A stretch of 57,469 bases of DNA, taken from NCBI GenBank assembly GCA_036389375.1, contig DASVQA010000046.1, forward strand, positions 1-57,469, read 5' to 3'. The first letter of the stretch is position 1; each line of letters opens with the position of its first letter. The notes under the pieces were generated by a model. The model was not told the DNA's origin and ran no database searches. It saw nothing but the letters and a program-made list of their open reading frames with translations. The stretch comes from QHXQ01 sp036389375 (GTDB lineage Bacteria; Acidobacteriota; Blastocatellia; Pyrinomonadales; Pyrinomonadaceae). A program made the position numbers and the translations under genes. Of the stretch, positions 34,005-43,471 are shown piece after piece.

Positions 34005-35525
34005 GTGGCAGGAAGCGAAGAGTTAGAACAAAGCTTGCGCGCCGAGATCGAGAGCTACATCAACGGCCGGCTGAGCAGCCAGCAGGCCGAAATCCTGCGC
34101 GTGCAGAGCGAGATCAATCAGGCGCTTGCGCGGCTCGCCGAGCAGTTGACGACCGAAGCAGCGGCCGAGCCGTCAGTGGCCGTCGCCGTCGCCGAACACT
34201 TGCGGCGGGCGCGCGCGCAAGGGACGGAAGAGGCGGGGCAGGAGTCGGCCCGCGCGCGTGCGACGAGCGACGTGGCGCTCTTGAAAGCGGCCGTGGACGA
34301 CATTGACAGTCAACGCTCGCAGTCCGACACGCTCAACGCGCTCGTCAATCGGGCCGCCGCGTTCGCGCCGCGCATCGCCTTCTTCGTCATCAAGAACGAG
34401 CGTGCGACGGGCTGGCGCGCGCGCGGGTTGGAAGGCACGGTCGGCGACGACGCCGTGCGCGAAATTTCCCTGCCGTTATCAGAGCAGACGGTCTTGAGTC
34501 AGGTGGCACACGCGCGCACGACGTGGAGCGGCACGCCGGGCACTTATGCGGCCGATCACGACCTCTTGCAGAAGTTCGGGGGCGAACCGCCGCAGCGCAT
34601 GGTCGCCATCCCGCTCGTCGCGCGCGACCGCGCCGTCGCCGTGCTCTACGCCGATAGCGCGGGCCTCGAACCCGACGCCGTCAATCTCGAAGCTTTGGAG
34701 ACGCTCGTGCGCGTCGCCGGCATGGCCGTCGAACTGCTCGCCGCGCGGCGTGCGCCGACTCCCGCGCCGCAACCGGCCGCACAAGCCGCGCCGACGCCGC
34801 AGCCGGCCGCGCCGGCAGAACCAGCACCCGCGCCGGCAGCAGCAGCAACGCCCGCGCCAACAGCAGAAGCGGCAGCGCCGGCACTACAGCCGGAAGTTGC
34901 CGAAGCGCGGCCTGCGGCGCAGGTTGAAGAAGCAGCACCGGCCACGACGGTCGAGCCGGACGTTACGGCGGAAGCACCGGCGCTCGCCACACCCGCCGAG
35001 ACGACCACGCCGCCGACGGCTGAAGAGTCGTTCGCTGTGCCGGAGACGGTCGTCGCCGCGCCGCAGGTCGAGGAGCGCGGGATCGCACCCTTCACCATGC
35101 CGGAGAGCGCGAGCGCGCCCACTGTGCCGGCCACGCCTGCGCCGCCCGTGAGCGCGCCGCCGACCGAGCCAAGCGTGACGCCGCTCGGCAGCGGTCGCCG
35201 CTACGGGCAGGACGCGCCTTTGCCTATCGAAGTCGGCGAAGACGAACGGCGCTTCCACAACGACGCGCGCCGCTTCGCCCGCCTGCTCGTCTCTGAGATC
35301 AAACTCTACAACGAACAGAAGGTCAGAGACGGCCGCGAACACGGCGACCTCTACGAGCGGCTGCGCGAAGAGATCGACCGCTCGCGCCAGATGTACGACA
35401 AACGCGCCGACCCACGCGTCACCGGGCGCTACGACTATTTCCACCACGAACTCGTCACCACGCTCGCCGAAGGCAACGCCGACAAACTCGGCCGCGAGTA
35501 TCCCGGCGCACAAGTCGCAGTCTGA
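34005..35525 (+). CDS. GAF-domain protein with Ala/Pro-rich linker
   Basis: 506 residues from the GTG at 34005, chosen because AGGAG lies nine bases upstream; a GTG at 33969 would add 12 residues but has no such site. Residues about 1-90 are charged and probably coiled coil. A GAF-like sensor domain follows (about 95-245; IAFFVIKNERATGWRARGLE, MVAIPLVARDRAVAVLYAD). Then comes a roughly 160-residue linker of Ala, Pro and Glu, and a conserved-looking C-terminal helical region (DERRFHNDARRFARLLVSEI). No output domain is recognised, so it may be an adaptor. A terminator follows 28 bases after the stop. Confidence 0.75.
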   Translation: MAGSEELEQSLRAEIESYINGRLSSQQAEILRVQSEINQALARLAEQLTTEAAAEPSVAVAVAEHLRRARAQGTEEAGQESARARATSDVALLKAAVDDIDSQRSQSDTLNALVNRAAAFAPRIAFFVIKNERATGWRARGLEGTVGDDAVREISLPLSEQTVLSQVAHARTTWSGTPGTYAADHDLLQKFGGEPPQRMVAIPLVARDRAVAVLYADSAGLEPDAVNLEALETLVRVAGMAVELLAARRAPTPAPQPAAQAAPTPQPAAPAEPAPAPAAAATPAPTAEAAAPALQPEVAEARPAAQVEEAAPATTVEPDVTAEAPALATPAETTTPPTAEESFAVPETVVAAPQVEERGIAPFTMPESASAPTVPATPAPPVSAPPTEPSVTPLGSGRRYGQDAPLPIEVGEDERRFHNDARRFARLLVSEIKLYNEQKVRDGREHGDLYERLREEIDRSRQMYDKRADPRVTGRYDYFHHELVTTLAEGNADKLGREYPGAQVAV

Positions 35526-35553
35526 AGCTAAGAGCGCGCGAGTTTACGCACAA

Positions 35554-35587
35554 AAGGCAGGGCCTCGGAGGCCCTGCCTTTCATTTT
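35554..35587 (+). terminator. Rho-independent terminator after the GAF-protein gene
   Basis: An 11-bp inverted repeat AAGGCAGGGCC (35554-35564) and GGCCCTGCCTT (35570-35580) with a 5-base loop, followed by TCATTTT. Confidence 0.8.
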
Positions 35588-35744
35588 GCGCGCGCAAGTT
35601 TTAGCAAACGACCCGCGCCCGCCCGCACATCCAACCGCCGCCACGATGCGCGCCGGTCGCAACCCGCGCAACTTGATCTCGTTCGCGCAGCAAGTTAGTT
35701 TAACGACAGCCGGAAAATCAATTAAGCGTAGATAACGTAACAAT

Positions 35745-38165
35745 ATGTCGAGGGGAGAAAGTTTGAATCGTCATACACGCCTACAGCGCGGCCTCTTGTT
35801 GACGCTCCTGCTGGTCGGCGCGGCGGGCGCGCTGGCGCTGCCGTTCTGCACCGCGAGTTGCGGCACGCAGACGCAGACGCGCCCCGGCGAATCCGGCGCG
35901 CTCGACCAACTGCGTGTGTTAACGCGCGCCGGCGCACTGCCGCCGGAACAGTCGGTTGCTAAACTTGAAACCGATTTCCCAAACACGCGCGCCGCTGCGC
36001 TCGCACGCCTCGTGCGCGCCCATATCAAACTGGCGGCGGGCGATCTGGCGGGCGCGGCCGTGCTGCTGGACGATAGTTCATTTGCGCGCGCCACGTCCGT
36101 CGGCGACTACGCGCTGCTGCTGCGCGCGCAGGCGCTCGCACAGTTGGGCCGCCGCGTCGAAGCGCGGGCCGCTTATGAAGAACTCGCGCGCAACTATCCG
36201 AACTCCGTGCGCGCGCGCGAAGCCTCTCTGCGCAACGCCGAACTCGCTTTGCAGGAGAATCAAGGCGCGGCCGTGCCCACGCTCCTCAAGAAATTGATCG
36301 AAGCGGACGATGCGACCGCCCTCTTCCTTGCCGCCCGCGCCTACGAGCAACAGGGCGACACGGCGCACGCACGCGCAGCTTACCGGCGCATCGCCTTCTA
36401 CGCGCCCGTCGCACCCGAGTTGACCGGCGCTGCCGCCACGCTCACACAGCCGATCCCCGTCAACCTGCCGACCGACACACTGACTAATCCGCCGCCGACC
36501 GCCGCCGAGTTGACCGCACGCGCCGACCAACTCGCGCAGGCGAAGCGTTACAACGACGCGACGGATGCCTACAAGCAACTGTTCGCCGTGTCGCCTGCTG
36601 CCGCCACGTCACAGGCGCAGTTGCGTTACGGCATCGTGGCCTTCAACGCCGGTCAGCAACGCACGGCTGATGCGGTCGCTGCTTTGAACGCCATCCCCAC
36701 GTCGGCCGGCGAGGCGCGCGCCGAAGCCCTCTTCTATCTGGCGCAGACTTACGCGCGCGCGAAACAGTGGGCGCAGGCCCGCGCCGCGGCCGACGAACTG
36801 CGCCGCTCGTTCCCGCAGGACGCACGCGCCTTGCGCGCACTGGTCGCCGCCGGCCTCGCGGCGCGCGATGCGAAGATGATGCTTGAAGCGACGAACTTCT
36901 TCCGCGCGGCGGTCGCGGCTGCGCCCGGCGCGGCCGAAGTCGCGCAGGCGCAGTTCGAGTTGGCGTGGGCGGCGCACGAGGCGAAGAATTACCCTGAGTC
37001 GGCCAAACTGCTGCTTGAACATCTGGCGTACTATGCCGACCGCAACACGGACAATCGCGGGCGCGCGGGCTACTGGGCGGGGCGCGACCTCGAACGCGCC
37101 GGCCGCACCGCCGAGGCCCGCATCATCTATCAAGCGATGCAGCAACGCTACGACGCCAACTGGTACGGCTCGCTCGCCCGTCGTCGGCTCGATGCCATGC
37201 CCCGCGCCGCCGCCGGCGAGCAGACCAACTTCGATGCCAACGCGCCCGTCAGCCGCGCCGTCGTCAATCTCAGCACCGTCTCTGTTGCGGAAGAGACCGC
37301 CGGACAGGCAGCGGACGCGCCGCTCCGCACGGCCGACGAACTCGACATCGTCGGGCTTGATGATTTCGCGCTCGACGAGATCAATCGCCTGTTGTTGAAC
37401 GCACCGCGCAGCCCGCGCCTCAATCTGGCGAAGGCGCGCATCCTCCGCGCGCGCGACGACAACCTGCAAGCTTTTCTGACGCTGCAAAAAAGCTATCCCG
37501 ACTATTCGCAGATGAAGCCCGAAGAGTTGACGCCCGAAGCGTGGGACGTGTTCTACCCGCTGTCGAACTGGGCGACGATCAAGCAAGAGGCGCGGGCGCG
37601 CAATCTCGATCCTTACACCGTCGCAGGCCTCATCCGGCAAGAGTCCGTCTTCGACCCGCGCGCCAAGTCCGGCGCAAACGCCTTCGGGCTGATGCAACTG
37701 CTCCTCGATACGGCGCAGCACACCGCGCGCAAGTACGGTCTGCCGCCGCCCGCGAGTGCCGATGCGCTCTACGACCCCGTCCTCAACATCAAACTCGGCA
37801 CAGCCTACCTGCGCGATCAGATCGACCGCTTCGGCCGCATCGAATATGTGGCCGCCGCGTATAACGCCGGCCCCAATCGCGCCGAGCGTTGGCGCACCGA
37901 GTTGCCGCAGGAGATAGACGAGTGGGCCGAGGCCGTGCCCTTTAAAGAGACGCGCGGCTACGTGCAAGGCGTCACGCGCAACACGCTCCAGTACAAACGA
38001 CTCTACGACGAAGAAGGGCGCTTCCGCGCCGAAGTCGGCACGCGCGCCGCGCGCTCTGCGCCCGCGTCCGCCGACAACGCGAATGCAACCGCCGCGCCGG
38101 CCGCCAACAACCCGAACGTGCGCCCCCGCCGCATCCCCGACGAACAGCAACAGCAGGAGCAATAA
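35745..38165 (+). CDS. Slt70-like lytic murein transglycosylase
   Basis: 806 residues. An N-terminal hydrophobic segment (GLLLTLLLVGAAGALALPFC) looks like an export signal, with cysteines that could serve lipidation. A long superhelical region of TPR-like repeats follows (about 60-600), and the catalytic SLT domain is at the C-terminus: GLIRQESVFDPRAKSG with the catalytic glutamate, FGLMQLL, and AAYNAGPNRAERW. It cleaves the glycan strands of peptidoglycan to 1,6-anhydro products in the periplasm. The C-terminal 60 residues are Ala/Asn/Pro-rich. The TPR/PEGA gene starts five bases after the stop, so the two are likely co-transcribed. Confidence 0.92.
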   Translation: MSRGESLNRHTRLQRGLLLTLLLVGAAGALALPFCTASCGTQTQTRPGESGALDQLRVLTRAGALPPEQSVAKLETDFPNTRAAALARLVRAHIKLAAGDLAGAAVLLDDSSFARATSVGDYALLLRAQALAQLGRRVEARAAYEELARNYPNSVRAREASLRNAELALQENQGAAVPTLLKKLIEADDATALFLAARAYEQQGDTAHARAAYRRIAFYAPVAPELTGAAATLTQPIPVNLPTDTLTNPPPTAAELTARADQLAQAKRYNDATDAYKQLFAVSPAAATSQAQLRYGIVAFNAGQQRTADAVAALNAIPTSAGEARAEALFYLAQTYARAKQWAQARAAADELRRSFPQDARALRALVAAGLAARDAKMMLEATNFFRAAVAAAPGAAEVAQAQFELAWAAHEAKNYPESAKLLLEHLAYYADRNTDNRGRAGYWAGRDLERAGRTAEARIIYQAMQQRYDANWYGSLARRRLDAMPRAAAGEQTNFDANAPVSRAVVNLSTVSVAEETAGQAADAPLRTADELDIVGLDDFALDEINRLLLNAPRSPRLNLAKARILRARDDNLQAFLTLQKSYPDYSQMKPEELTPEAWDVFYPLSNWATIKQEARARNLDPYTVAGLIRQESVFDPRAKSGANAFGLMQLLLDTAQHTARKYGLPPPASADALYDPVLNIKLGTAYLRDQIDRFGRIEYVAAAYNAGPNRAERWRTELPQEIDEWAEAVPFKETRGYVQGVTRNTLQYKRLYDEEGRFRAEVGTRAARSAPASADNANATAAPAANNPNVRPRRIPDEQQQQEQ

Positions 38166-38170
38166 AGATC

Positions 38171-39223
38171 ATGCGCGCGTCGTGGCAGTTAATTAACAGC
38201 GTTCGTTCAGCCTCTGGCCTGCTCGCCCTCGCGCTCTGGCTCGCGCTGCCCGCCGCCGCACAGCGACGCGCGACGCCTTCACGCCGCCCCGCGCAGCCTG
38301 CAACCAATCGCACGACGACCAGACGCGCACCAACCACCGCGCCCACCGCGCCTGCGCCGGCTGCACCAGCGCCGACGAGCGCCGGCCAGACCCTCATCGT
38401 CCGCACCGAGCCAAACGCCGCCGTCTGGCTCGACGAGGTGCGACGCGGCGCGACCGATGCCGCGACGGGTCAACTCACGCTCGATAAAGTTGCCGCCGGC
38501 CGGCACACGCTGCGCGTGCGGGCCAAAGGTTTCACCGAGCGCGTCGTGCCCGTGCTGCCGACGCAGCGCGGCGTAATCGCCGTGCGGTTGACGCGCACGA
38601 CGGACGAGGCGGAACTAGCGTTCCAACAGGCCGAAGAGGCGCGCGAACGCGCGACGGACGACGAAGCCCGCCGGTCAGCCGCCGAACTCTACCGCCGCGC
38701 ACTCACCTTGCGGCCGACCTACGCCGCCGCACACGTCGGTCTCGCCCGCGTGCTGCTCGACGCGAACGATCACGATGGCGCGCTTGAACAGATCGAAGCG
38801 GCGCGCAAAGTCCGGCCCGCCTACGCCGAAGCGAGCGCAGTTGAAGGGCGCATCATGCACGCAGAGGGCGACGACGAAGCGGCTGTTGAAGCCTACAACC
38901 GCGCCATCCGTGAGGCGCGCGGCTTCCAGCCGGAAGCTTACACGGGTCTCGGCATCGCGCTTGAAGAGAAGGGCCGGTATGAAGAGGCGACCGCAGCCTA
39001 CAGGAAAGCTATCACGCAACTCGCAGACAGCGAGCCGGTCTTATACGAACTGCTCGGGCGCACTTATGAACGGCTGGACAAGTACAAGGAAGCCGTCGCC
39101 GCCTACGAGAAATATCTCCAACTCGCGCCCAATGGCAAACTCGCGCCCGCCATCCGTTCGGTCATAGACCAACTGCGCCAGCAGGCGGCCGGCGAAGACA
39201 TCCCGCTTCCGCCACCCGTTTAA
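38171..39223 (+). CDS. Exported PEGA-domain and TPR protein
   Basis: 350 residues. It has an N-terminal signal peptide (SGLLALALWLALPAAAQ), a Thr/Pro/Ala-rich linker, then a PEGA domain (about residues 73-140: LIVRTEPNAAVWLDE, AAGRHTLRVRAKGF) followed by four or five TPR units (about 145-330; AAHVGLARVLLDANDHDGAL, AYTGLGIALEEKGRYEEA). PEGA domains are surface or periplasmic binding modules, and TPRs mediate protein contacts. It is probably co-expressed with the upstream transglycosylase and may help position cell-wall enzymes. The ATG at 38171 is five bases after the previous stop. Confidence 0.85.
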   Translation: MRASWQLINSVRSASGLLALALWLALPAAAQRRATPSRRPAQPATNRTTTRRAPTTAPTAPAPAAPAPTSAGQTLIVRTEPNAAVWLDEVRRGATDAATGQLTLDKVAAGRHTLRVRAKGFTERVVPVLPTQRGVIAVRLTRTTDEAELAFQQAEEARERATDDEARRSAAELYRRALTLRPTYAAAHVGLARVLLDANDHDGALEQIEAARKVRPAYAEASAVEGRIMHAEGDDEAAVEAYNRAIREARGFQPEAYTGLGIALEEKGRYEEATAAYRKAITQLADSEPVLYELLGRTYERLDKYKEAVAAYEKYLQLAPNGKLAPAIRSVIDQLRQQAAGEDIPLPPPV

Positions 39224-39235
39224 GCGCGCGCCCAC

Positions 39236-39343
39236 TCAGAACAGACCTAACTTTTTGGCCGCGACGATCAGCAGAAATGCGATCACCAGAAATGTCGCCA
39301 GCCACGGGCGGTTGCCCATCGGGCATTTGTTGTCGTCGCTCAT
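39236..39343 (-). CDS. Small single-span membrane protein, 35 residues
   Basis: A short minus-strand frame from the ATG at 39343 to TGA at 39236. The protein begins MSDDNKCPMGNRPW, continues with one hydrophobic helix (LATFLVIAFLLIVAAKK) and ends KLGLF: a negative N-terminus, one membrane span and positive residues after it, a normal layout for a small membrane protein. The upstream site is weak (CGGA, seven bases). It lies in the gap between the convergent TPR/PEGA gene and the divergent aminotransferase gene, so nothing else explains the frame. Function unknown. Confidence 0.6.
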   Translation of the reverse strand: MSDDNKCPMGNRPWLATFLVIAFLLIVAAKKLGLF

Positions 39344-39439
39344 AACTGCATCCGTAGTTGCCTGAAGCGCGCCGAGTGTGCGAGCATCCAGGCCTCCAAG
39401 CGGTCAAGCTCGGAATCTCGTCCGCCACGGTTAATTTAC

Positions 39440-40633
39440 ATGACAGCACCAGCCCATTCAAACGCACACTACATCTCGCGCAAGGCGGGGCAGTTCACCG
39501 AGTCCGTCATCCGCGAGATGACGCGCGAAGCCCTCAAGCACGGCGCGGTCAACCTCTCGCAAGGGTTCCCTGATTTTCCCGCGCCCGCCGAGATTAAACG
39601 GGCCGCGATTGAAGCGATTGACGCGGACGTGAACCAATATGCGATCACCTGGGGCGCGAAAGATTTCCGCAACGCGATTGCCGAAAAGACCCGCTGGTAT
39701 CTCGGCCTTGAGATCGATCCTGAGACGGAACTAACCGTCACGTGCGGCTCGACCGAAGGCATGATCGCGGCCATGATGGCGACGGTCGATCCCGGCGAAG
39801 AGGTCGTTATCTTCGAGCCGTTCTACGAGAACTACGCGCCCGACGCGATCCTCTCCGATGCGCGCCCGCGTTACATCCCTTTGCGTGCGCCCGATTGGAC
39901 GTTTGACCGCGATGAGTTGCGCGCCGCCTTCAACGAGCGCACCAAAGCGATCATCATCTGCAACCCGAACAACCCGACGGGCAAGGTCTTCACGCGCGCC
40001 GAGTTGGAGTTTATCGCCGCGCTCTGTCAGGAGTTCGACGTGCTCTGCTTCACCGACGAAATTTACGAGCACATCCTGTATCCACGCGCGGGCGCGGCGA
40101 TCACGCACATCTCAATGGCGCAACTGCCCGGCATGCGCGAGCGCACCGTCGTCGTCAATTCGATGTCCAAGACCTATTCCGTCACGGGCTGGCGCGTCGG
40201 CTACGTCTTAGCGCCGCCCGCGATCACGAATGCGATCCGCAAAGTCCACGACTTCCTCACCGTCGGCGCAGCCGCGCCCCTGCAAGCGGCCGGCGCGCAC
40301 GCGCTGCGTCTGCCGCGCGACTACTACGACAAACTGCAAGCCGACTACACGCATCGCCGCGACCTGCTCCTGCCCGAACTCGAACGCGCCGGCTTCCGCA
40401 TCTTCCGCCCCGACGGCGCATACTACGTCATGACCGACATCAGCGCCTTCGGCTTCTCGGATGACGTGGCCTTCACGCGCCATCTCATCCAACAGGTCGG
40501 CGTCGCCTGCGTGCCCGGCTCGTCCTTCTACAGCGACTCGGCGCTCGGCGCGCAACAAGTGCGCTTCTGTTTCTGCAAACAGGACGAGACACTACTGCGC
40601 GCCGCCGAGCGCCTACACAAACTGCGCCCCTGA
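39440..40633 (+). CDS. Class I/II pyridoxal-phosphate aminotransferase
   Basis: 397 residues, full length for fold-type I aminotransferases. The N-terminal substrate-gating block NLSQGFPDFPAP, the cofactor-binding CNPNNPTGK, FTDEIYEHI and the Schiff-base lysine in NSMSKTYSVTGWRVGY are all present, with the substrate carboxylate arginine near the C-terminus (VRFCFCKQ). The sequence is closest in feel to the kynurenine/methionine aminotransferase (YbdL-like) branch, which transfers amino groups between hydrophobic amino acids and 2-oxoacids; substrate choice is not settled. It is transcribed alone and followed by a small membrane protein gene. Confidence 0.9.
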   Translation: MTAPAHSNAHYISRKAGQFTESVIREMTREALKHGAVNLSQGFPDFPAPAEIKRAAIEAIDADVNQYAITWGAKDFRNAIAEKTRWYLGLEIDPETELTVTCGSTEGMIAAMMATVDPGEEVVIFEPFYENYAPDAILSDARPRYIPLRAPDWTFDRDELRAAFNERTKAIIICNPNNPTGKVFTRAELEFIAALCQEFDVLCFTDEIYEHILYPRAGAAITHISMAQLPGMRERTVVVNSMSKTYSVTGWRVGYVLAPPAITNAIRKVHDFLTVGAAAPLQAAGAHALRLPRDYYDKLQADYTHRRDLLLPELERAGFRIFRPDGAYYVMTDISAFGFSDDVAFTRHLIQQVGVACVPGSSFYSDSALGAQQVRFCFCKQDETLLRAAERLHKLRP

Positions 40634-40675
40634 ATTTTTCAGCTTGCAGAAACGGCGGGCGCGAAACTGCTACTC

Positions 40676-40864
40676 ATGTGGGATGCGAAACGACAGATCA
40701 TCTGGTTGGCGACCGGCTTCATCGTCGGCACGTTCGTCCTCTACCACGACGCCATTGACGACGACGGCAAGTTTAGCCTCAGCTTCTTCCTCTTCCTTGA
40801 ACTCCTGCTCCTGCTGATCATGACCATCCTCTTCTACGTCTACTCGCGCAAGAACAACGGCTGA
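40676..40864 (+). CDS. Small two-span membrane protein
   Basis: 62 residues with two hydrophobic helices (IIWLATGFIVGTFVLYH and SFFLFLELLLLLIMTILFYVY) separated by an acidic loop (DAIDDDGKF) and a basic tail (SRKNNG). The ATG at 40676 lies 42 bases after the aminotransferase stop; no strong ribosome site. No family recognised. Charge distribution puts both ends on the cytoplasmic side. Confidence 0.65.
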   Translation: MWDAKRQIIWLATGFIVGTFVLYHDAIDDDGKFSLSFFLFLELLLLLIMTILFYVYSRKNNG

Positions 40865-40938
40865 AATTTTCTACCCGCCGGTTAAGTCAAGCTGTAGCTC
40901 GCGCACAGGCTGGCGTAGCTTCGGCCGGTTCAGCTTAG

Positions 40939-41835
40939 CTATTTCGGCGGCTGGGCGGTCTTGTAGCGGAAGTTGATGCCGACGCTGCCGGTGACGAGGA
41001 GGCGGCGCGCGTCGAAGGAGGAGAAAGCGGAGGGGCTGTAGGCAAGGAGATAACGGTTCTTGCGCAGTTCATCGCAGATGTCGTGGGCAGCGGCGCGCGG
41101 ATCGGTTAAGGGAAGCACGCGCCCGCCGGTCGCCTCGGCAAGTTGTTCGACCACTTTGGCCGGCTTAGGTTGATCGCGCCGGAGCGCGCCGCCCGTGCGG
41201 TCGGGAATCTGTAGGGCATAGACGGCGATGTCTTCGCGTTGCAGTTCGGCCAGCGCCTCTTTGAACTTGGTCTTGCTGCCGCGATCAAGCCCGTCGCCGA
41301 TGAGCACGATGACGCGTTTGCGTGTGCCGCCGCTGAGCGGTCTGAGCGCCTCGTCAAGCACCGCGCCGATGGCGTCGAACAGGTGTGGCTCGCCCTGCTT
41401 GCGCAGCATGTTGAGCGAGGCTTCGACCTGCTTGGGATTGTCCGTCCAATCGGTCACGATCTCGGCCTGTTCGTCGTAGCCGACGATGAGCAGTTGATCG
41501 CCTTCGTAGATTTCGTAGATGAACTCACGTGCCACCTGCGCCAGCTTTGGCACGTCGGTGCGTAAGGATTTGGAGTTGTCAACGAGTAAGACTATGTGTG
41601 CCGGCGACAGGTCGGGCGCGAAACTCTGGATGGTCTGCTCAACACCGTCGTCGTAGAGCGCGACCTCTTTGGTGCTAATCGGCGTGGTCGAACCGTCGGC
41701 GCGCGTGGCCGTGACGTTTAGCAGCGTCGTGCGCTCGGATGAAGGTACGGGCCGCCGGCCCGCTTGACTGAAGGCTACGGCGCACACGGCGCAGAGCAGC
41801 AATACCGCCGGTAACAATCGATCTCGTGTCCACAT
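40939..41835 (-). CDS. Exported von Willebrand A-type protein (acidobacterial type)
   Basis: 298 residues. An N-terminal signal peptide (LLPAVLLLCAVCAVAFSQA) is followed by a short beta domain (TLLNVTATRADGS...EVALYDDG) and a VWA domain with the metal-ion motif DNSKS (HIVLLVDNSKSLRT) and later threonine/aspartate positions. The C-terminus LLAYSPSAFSSFDARRLLVTG is the usual end of the acidobacterial VWFA-related family. It likely acts in the periplasm or at the surface in protein binding; function is not established. It lies 16 bases before the convergent end of the FmdB-like gene on the same strand and is a shorter relative of the two genes at 53.1 and 54.1 kb. Confidence 0.82.
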   Translation of the reverse strand: MWTRDRLLPAVLLLCAVCAVAFSQAGRRPVPSSERTTLLNVTATRADGSTTPISTKEVALYDDGVEQTIQSFAPDLSPAHIVLLVDNSKSLRTDVPKLAQVAREFIYEIYEGDQLLIVGYDEQAEIVTDWTDNPKQVEASLNMLRKQGEPHLFDAIGAVLDEALRPLSGGTRKRVIVLIGDGLDRGSKTKFKEALAELQREDIAVYALQIPDRTGGALRRDQPKPAKVVEQLAEATGGRVLPLTDPRAAAHDICDELRKNRYLLAYSPSAFSSFDARRLLVTGSVGINFRYKTAQPPK

Positions 41836-41851
41836 TATGCCGCTCTGATCT

Positions 41852-42187
41852 TCAATCGCCTTTGGCGGCGCTGTTAGAAGTTTTGGCCGCGGCCGCAGGT
41901 TTTGTCTCGCCGCCCGTCTTGCTCGCGGACTTAGCTTCAGCCTTAGCCTCAGTTTTAGGCTCAGCCTTCGCCTCGCCCTTCGGCTCCGTCTCTTTCTTGT
42001 CCGCCTGCTTACCCGCGTAGTCGGTCACGTACCACCCTGTGCCCTTGAATTGAAAGCCGGTCTGCGACCACTGTTTCTCCAATTTGCCGCCGCACTTCTT
42101 ACAGCGCGTCAACGGCTTGTCCGTCATCTTCTGCAAGATTTCGACGTGCGTTTGGCACTTCCGACAGGTGTATTCGTAAATGGGCAT
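41852..42187 (-). CDS. FmdB-type zinc-ribbon protein
   Basis: 111 residues from the ATG at 42187 (MPIYEYTC is the conserved family start; the longer open frame has no support). The N-terminal 45 residues are the FmdB zinc ribbon with CRKC and CKKC knuckles, then the QFKGTGWYVTDY block typical of the family, and a low-complexity tail rich in Ala, Lys and Glu. The family is often called a putative regulatory protein; its actual role is unclear. The VWA gene follows 16 bases downstream on the same strand. Confidence 0.85.
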   Translation of the reverse strand: MPIYEYTCRKCQTHVEILQKMTDKPLTRCKKCGGKLEKQWSQTGFQFKGTGWYVTDYAGKQADKKETEPKGEAKAEPKTEAKAEAKSASKTGGETKPAAAAKTSNSAAKGD

Positions 42188-42678
42188 AAGGCTATTCAAC
42201 TCCGAGATGTTCGGCGGCGCTCGCCTGCGCGGCGCATGGCCGATTATACGAAGCGCAATAATGGCCTGCAACCGTGCTTCCCTTTGATGCAGTCGCGGCG
42301 CAATCTGACTGTAACACTCCGGGCAAGTCGAAATTTATTTCAGATTTGATGGCAATTATGTTGCAGCACTTCAAGACGAAACCCGCGCACATTGACAGAA
42401 TAGCGTAGGCAACCGCCCTTTCAGACCGCACAAACTACCACCTGTCGGTAACTTAACTGCCTGCACTAAAGCCAAACAGCACAACTGTTTAGTGTCGCGT
42501 TTTCATTGCAACGCAAGCAACCGGCAATACGTTAAACCCATCTCATGCGCGGTCTCGATTTACTGTTCTTTGATCAGTGATCGTTTCCATGCGTAGCCCC
42601 CAGACCTTTGCGCCACGTGCGTGTAGAACCCAACACCGCAGGTCTCGCTAGGCCTAGCTCACATGGAGAATGAACTGA
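42188..42678. other. Divergent intergenic region upstream of a transglycosylase gene
   Basis: About 490 bases with no supported gene. It contains a 7-bp hairpin CACTAAA...TTTAGTG (near 42465-42495) and, just before the 42679 start, a short frame ATGAACTGA (42670-42678) abutting the gene. The long leader would suit RNA-level control of a cell-wall hydrolase, but I could not match a known riboswitch consensus. Confidence 0.45.
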
Positions 42679-43317
42679 ATGAACCTGACTCGACGTGTTC
42701 CCCTATTTCGCTCTTTCAAACTCGCTTTTCTTTTCGTCTTCAGCCTGTCAATTTTCGCTAGTTTTACCAACGTTACCACCAAAGCCTCCGCGCCGACCAA
42801 CGAGCGTGCCGCCGCCACGCTCGACCTCAACTATATCCCGGCGGACGTGCCCACGTCCGGCGACCACGAGATCGATCTGATCATCCTCCATGCCGGGCAG
42901 CAATTCGGCGTTGACCCGCGCCTGCTGCACGCAGTCATCTGGCAGGAGTCGCGCTACAAGCAGGACGCCAGATCGGGTGCGGGCGCGCAAGGGCTGATGC
43001 AGATGATCCCTGCGACCGCCAAACGCTTCAACTGTGACAATGCTTACGACCCGCAAGCGAACGTCACGGCCGGCGCGAAGTACCTGCGCTGGTTGTTGGA
43101 GCGCTTCGACGGCGACGTGGCGCTCGCGCTCGCCGGCTACAACGCGGGCGAAGGCGCGGTTGATAAGTACAACGGTATCCCGCCCTACAGCGAGACGCAG
43201 AACTACGTCCGCATCATCGTCGGGCGCTACGGTCAGACCTACCACCCGCTCCTGACGCCCGAACAAGCGCTCATCCAGTTCCACCTCGCCCCGGCCGAGA
43301 TCGCAGAAGTGAATTAA
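42679..43317 (+). CDS. Small SLT-domain lytic transglycosylase
   Basis: 212 residues: signal peptide (LAFLFVFSLSIFASF), short linker, then an SLT domain with IWQESRYKQDARSGAG (catalytic Glu), GLMQMIPATAKRF, LAGYNAGEGAVDKYNGIPPY and YVRIIVGRY, so complete. It is a periplasmic peptidoglycan-cleaving enzyme of the MltE/Slt type without the long superhelix of the 35745 gene. GGAG lies ten bases before the ATG. Heptamer hairpin C starts three bases after the stop. Confidence 0.9.
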   Translation: MNLTRRVPLFRSFKLAFLFVFSLSIFASFTNVTTKASAPTNERAAATLDLNYIPADVPTSGDHEIDLIILHAGQQFGVDPRLLHAVIWQESRYKQDARSGAGAQGLMQMIPATAKRFNCDNAYDPQANVTAGAKYLRWLLERFDGDVALALAGYNAGEGAVDKYNGIPPYSETQNYVRIIVGRYGQTYHPLLTPEQALIQFHLAPAEIAEVN

Positions 43318-43319
43318 GC

Positions 43320-43383
43320 GCTGAAGGGCTGAGGGCTGAATAGAACAGTTTCTTATTCAGCCCTCAGCCCTTCGCCCTCCACC
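43320..43383. repeat. Heptamer-repeat hairpin C
   Basis: Three 7-mers GCTGAAG, GGCTGAG and GGCTGAA (43320-43340), a 15-base spacer, then inverted units TTCAGCC, CTCAGCC, CTTCGCC and CTCCACC (43356-43383), the last ones decaying. It directly follows the transglycosylase stop. Confidence 0.82.
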
Positions 43384-43471
43384 CTTTCCTTGCCCTTCCG
43401 CCATATGCTTCGCTATCATCTGCGCCTAACTTAAGCCAGCTCGCAGGCAGCGCGGCGCGGCTCAGCATCGC

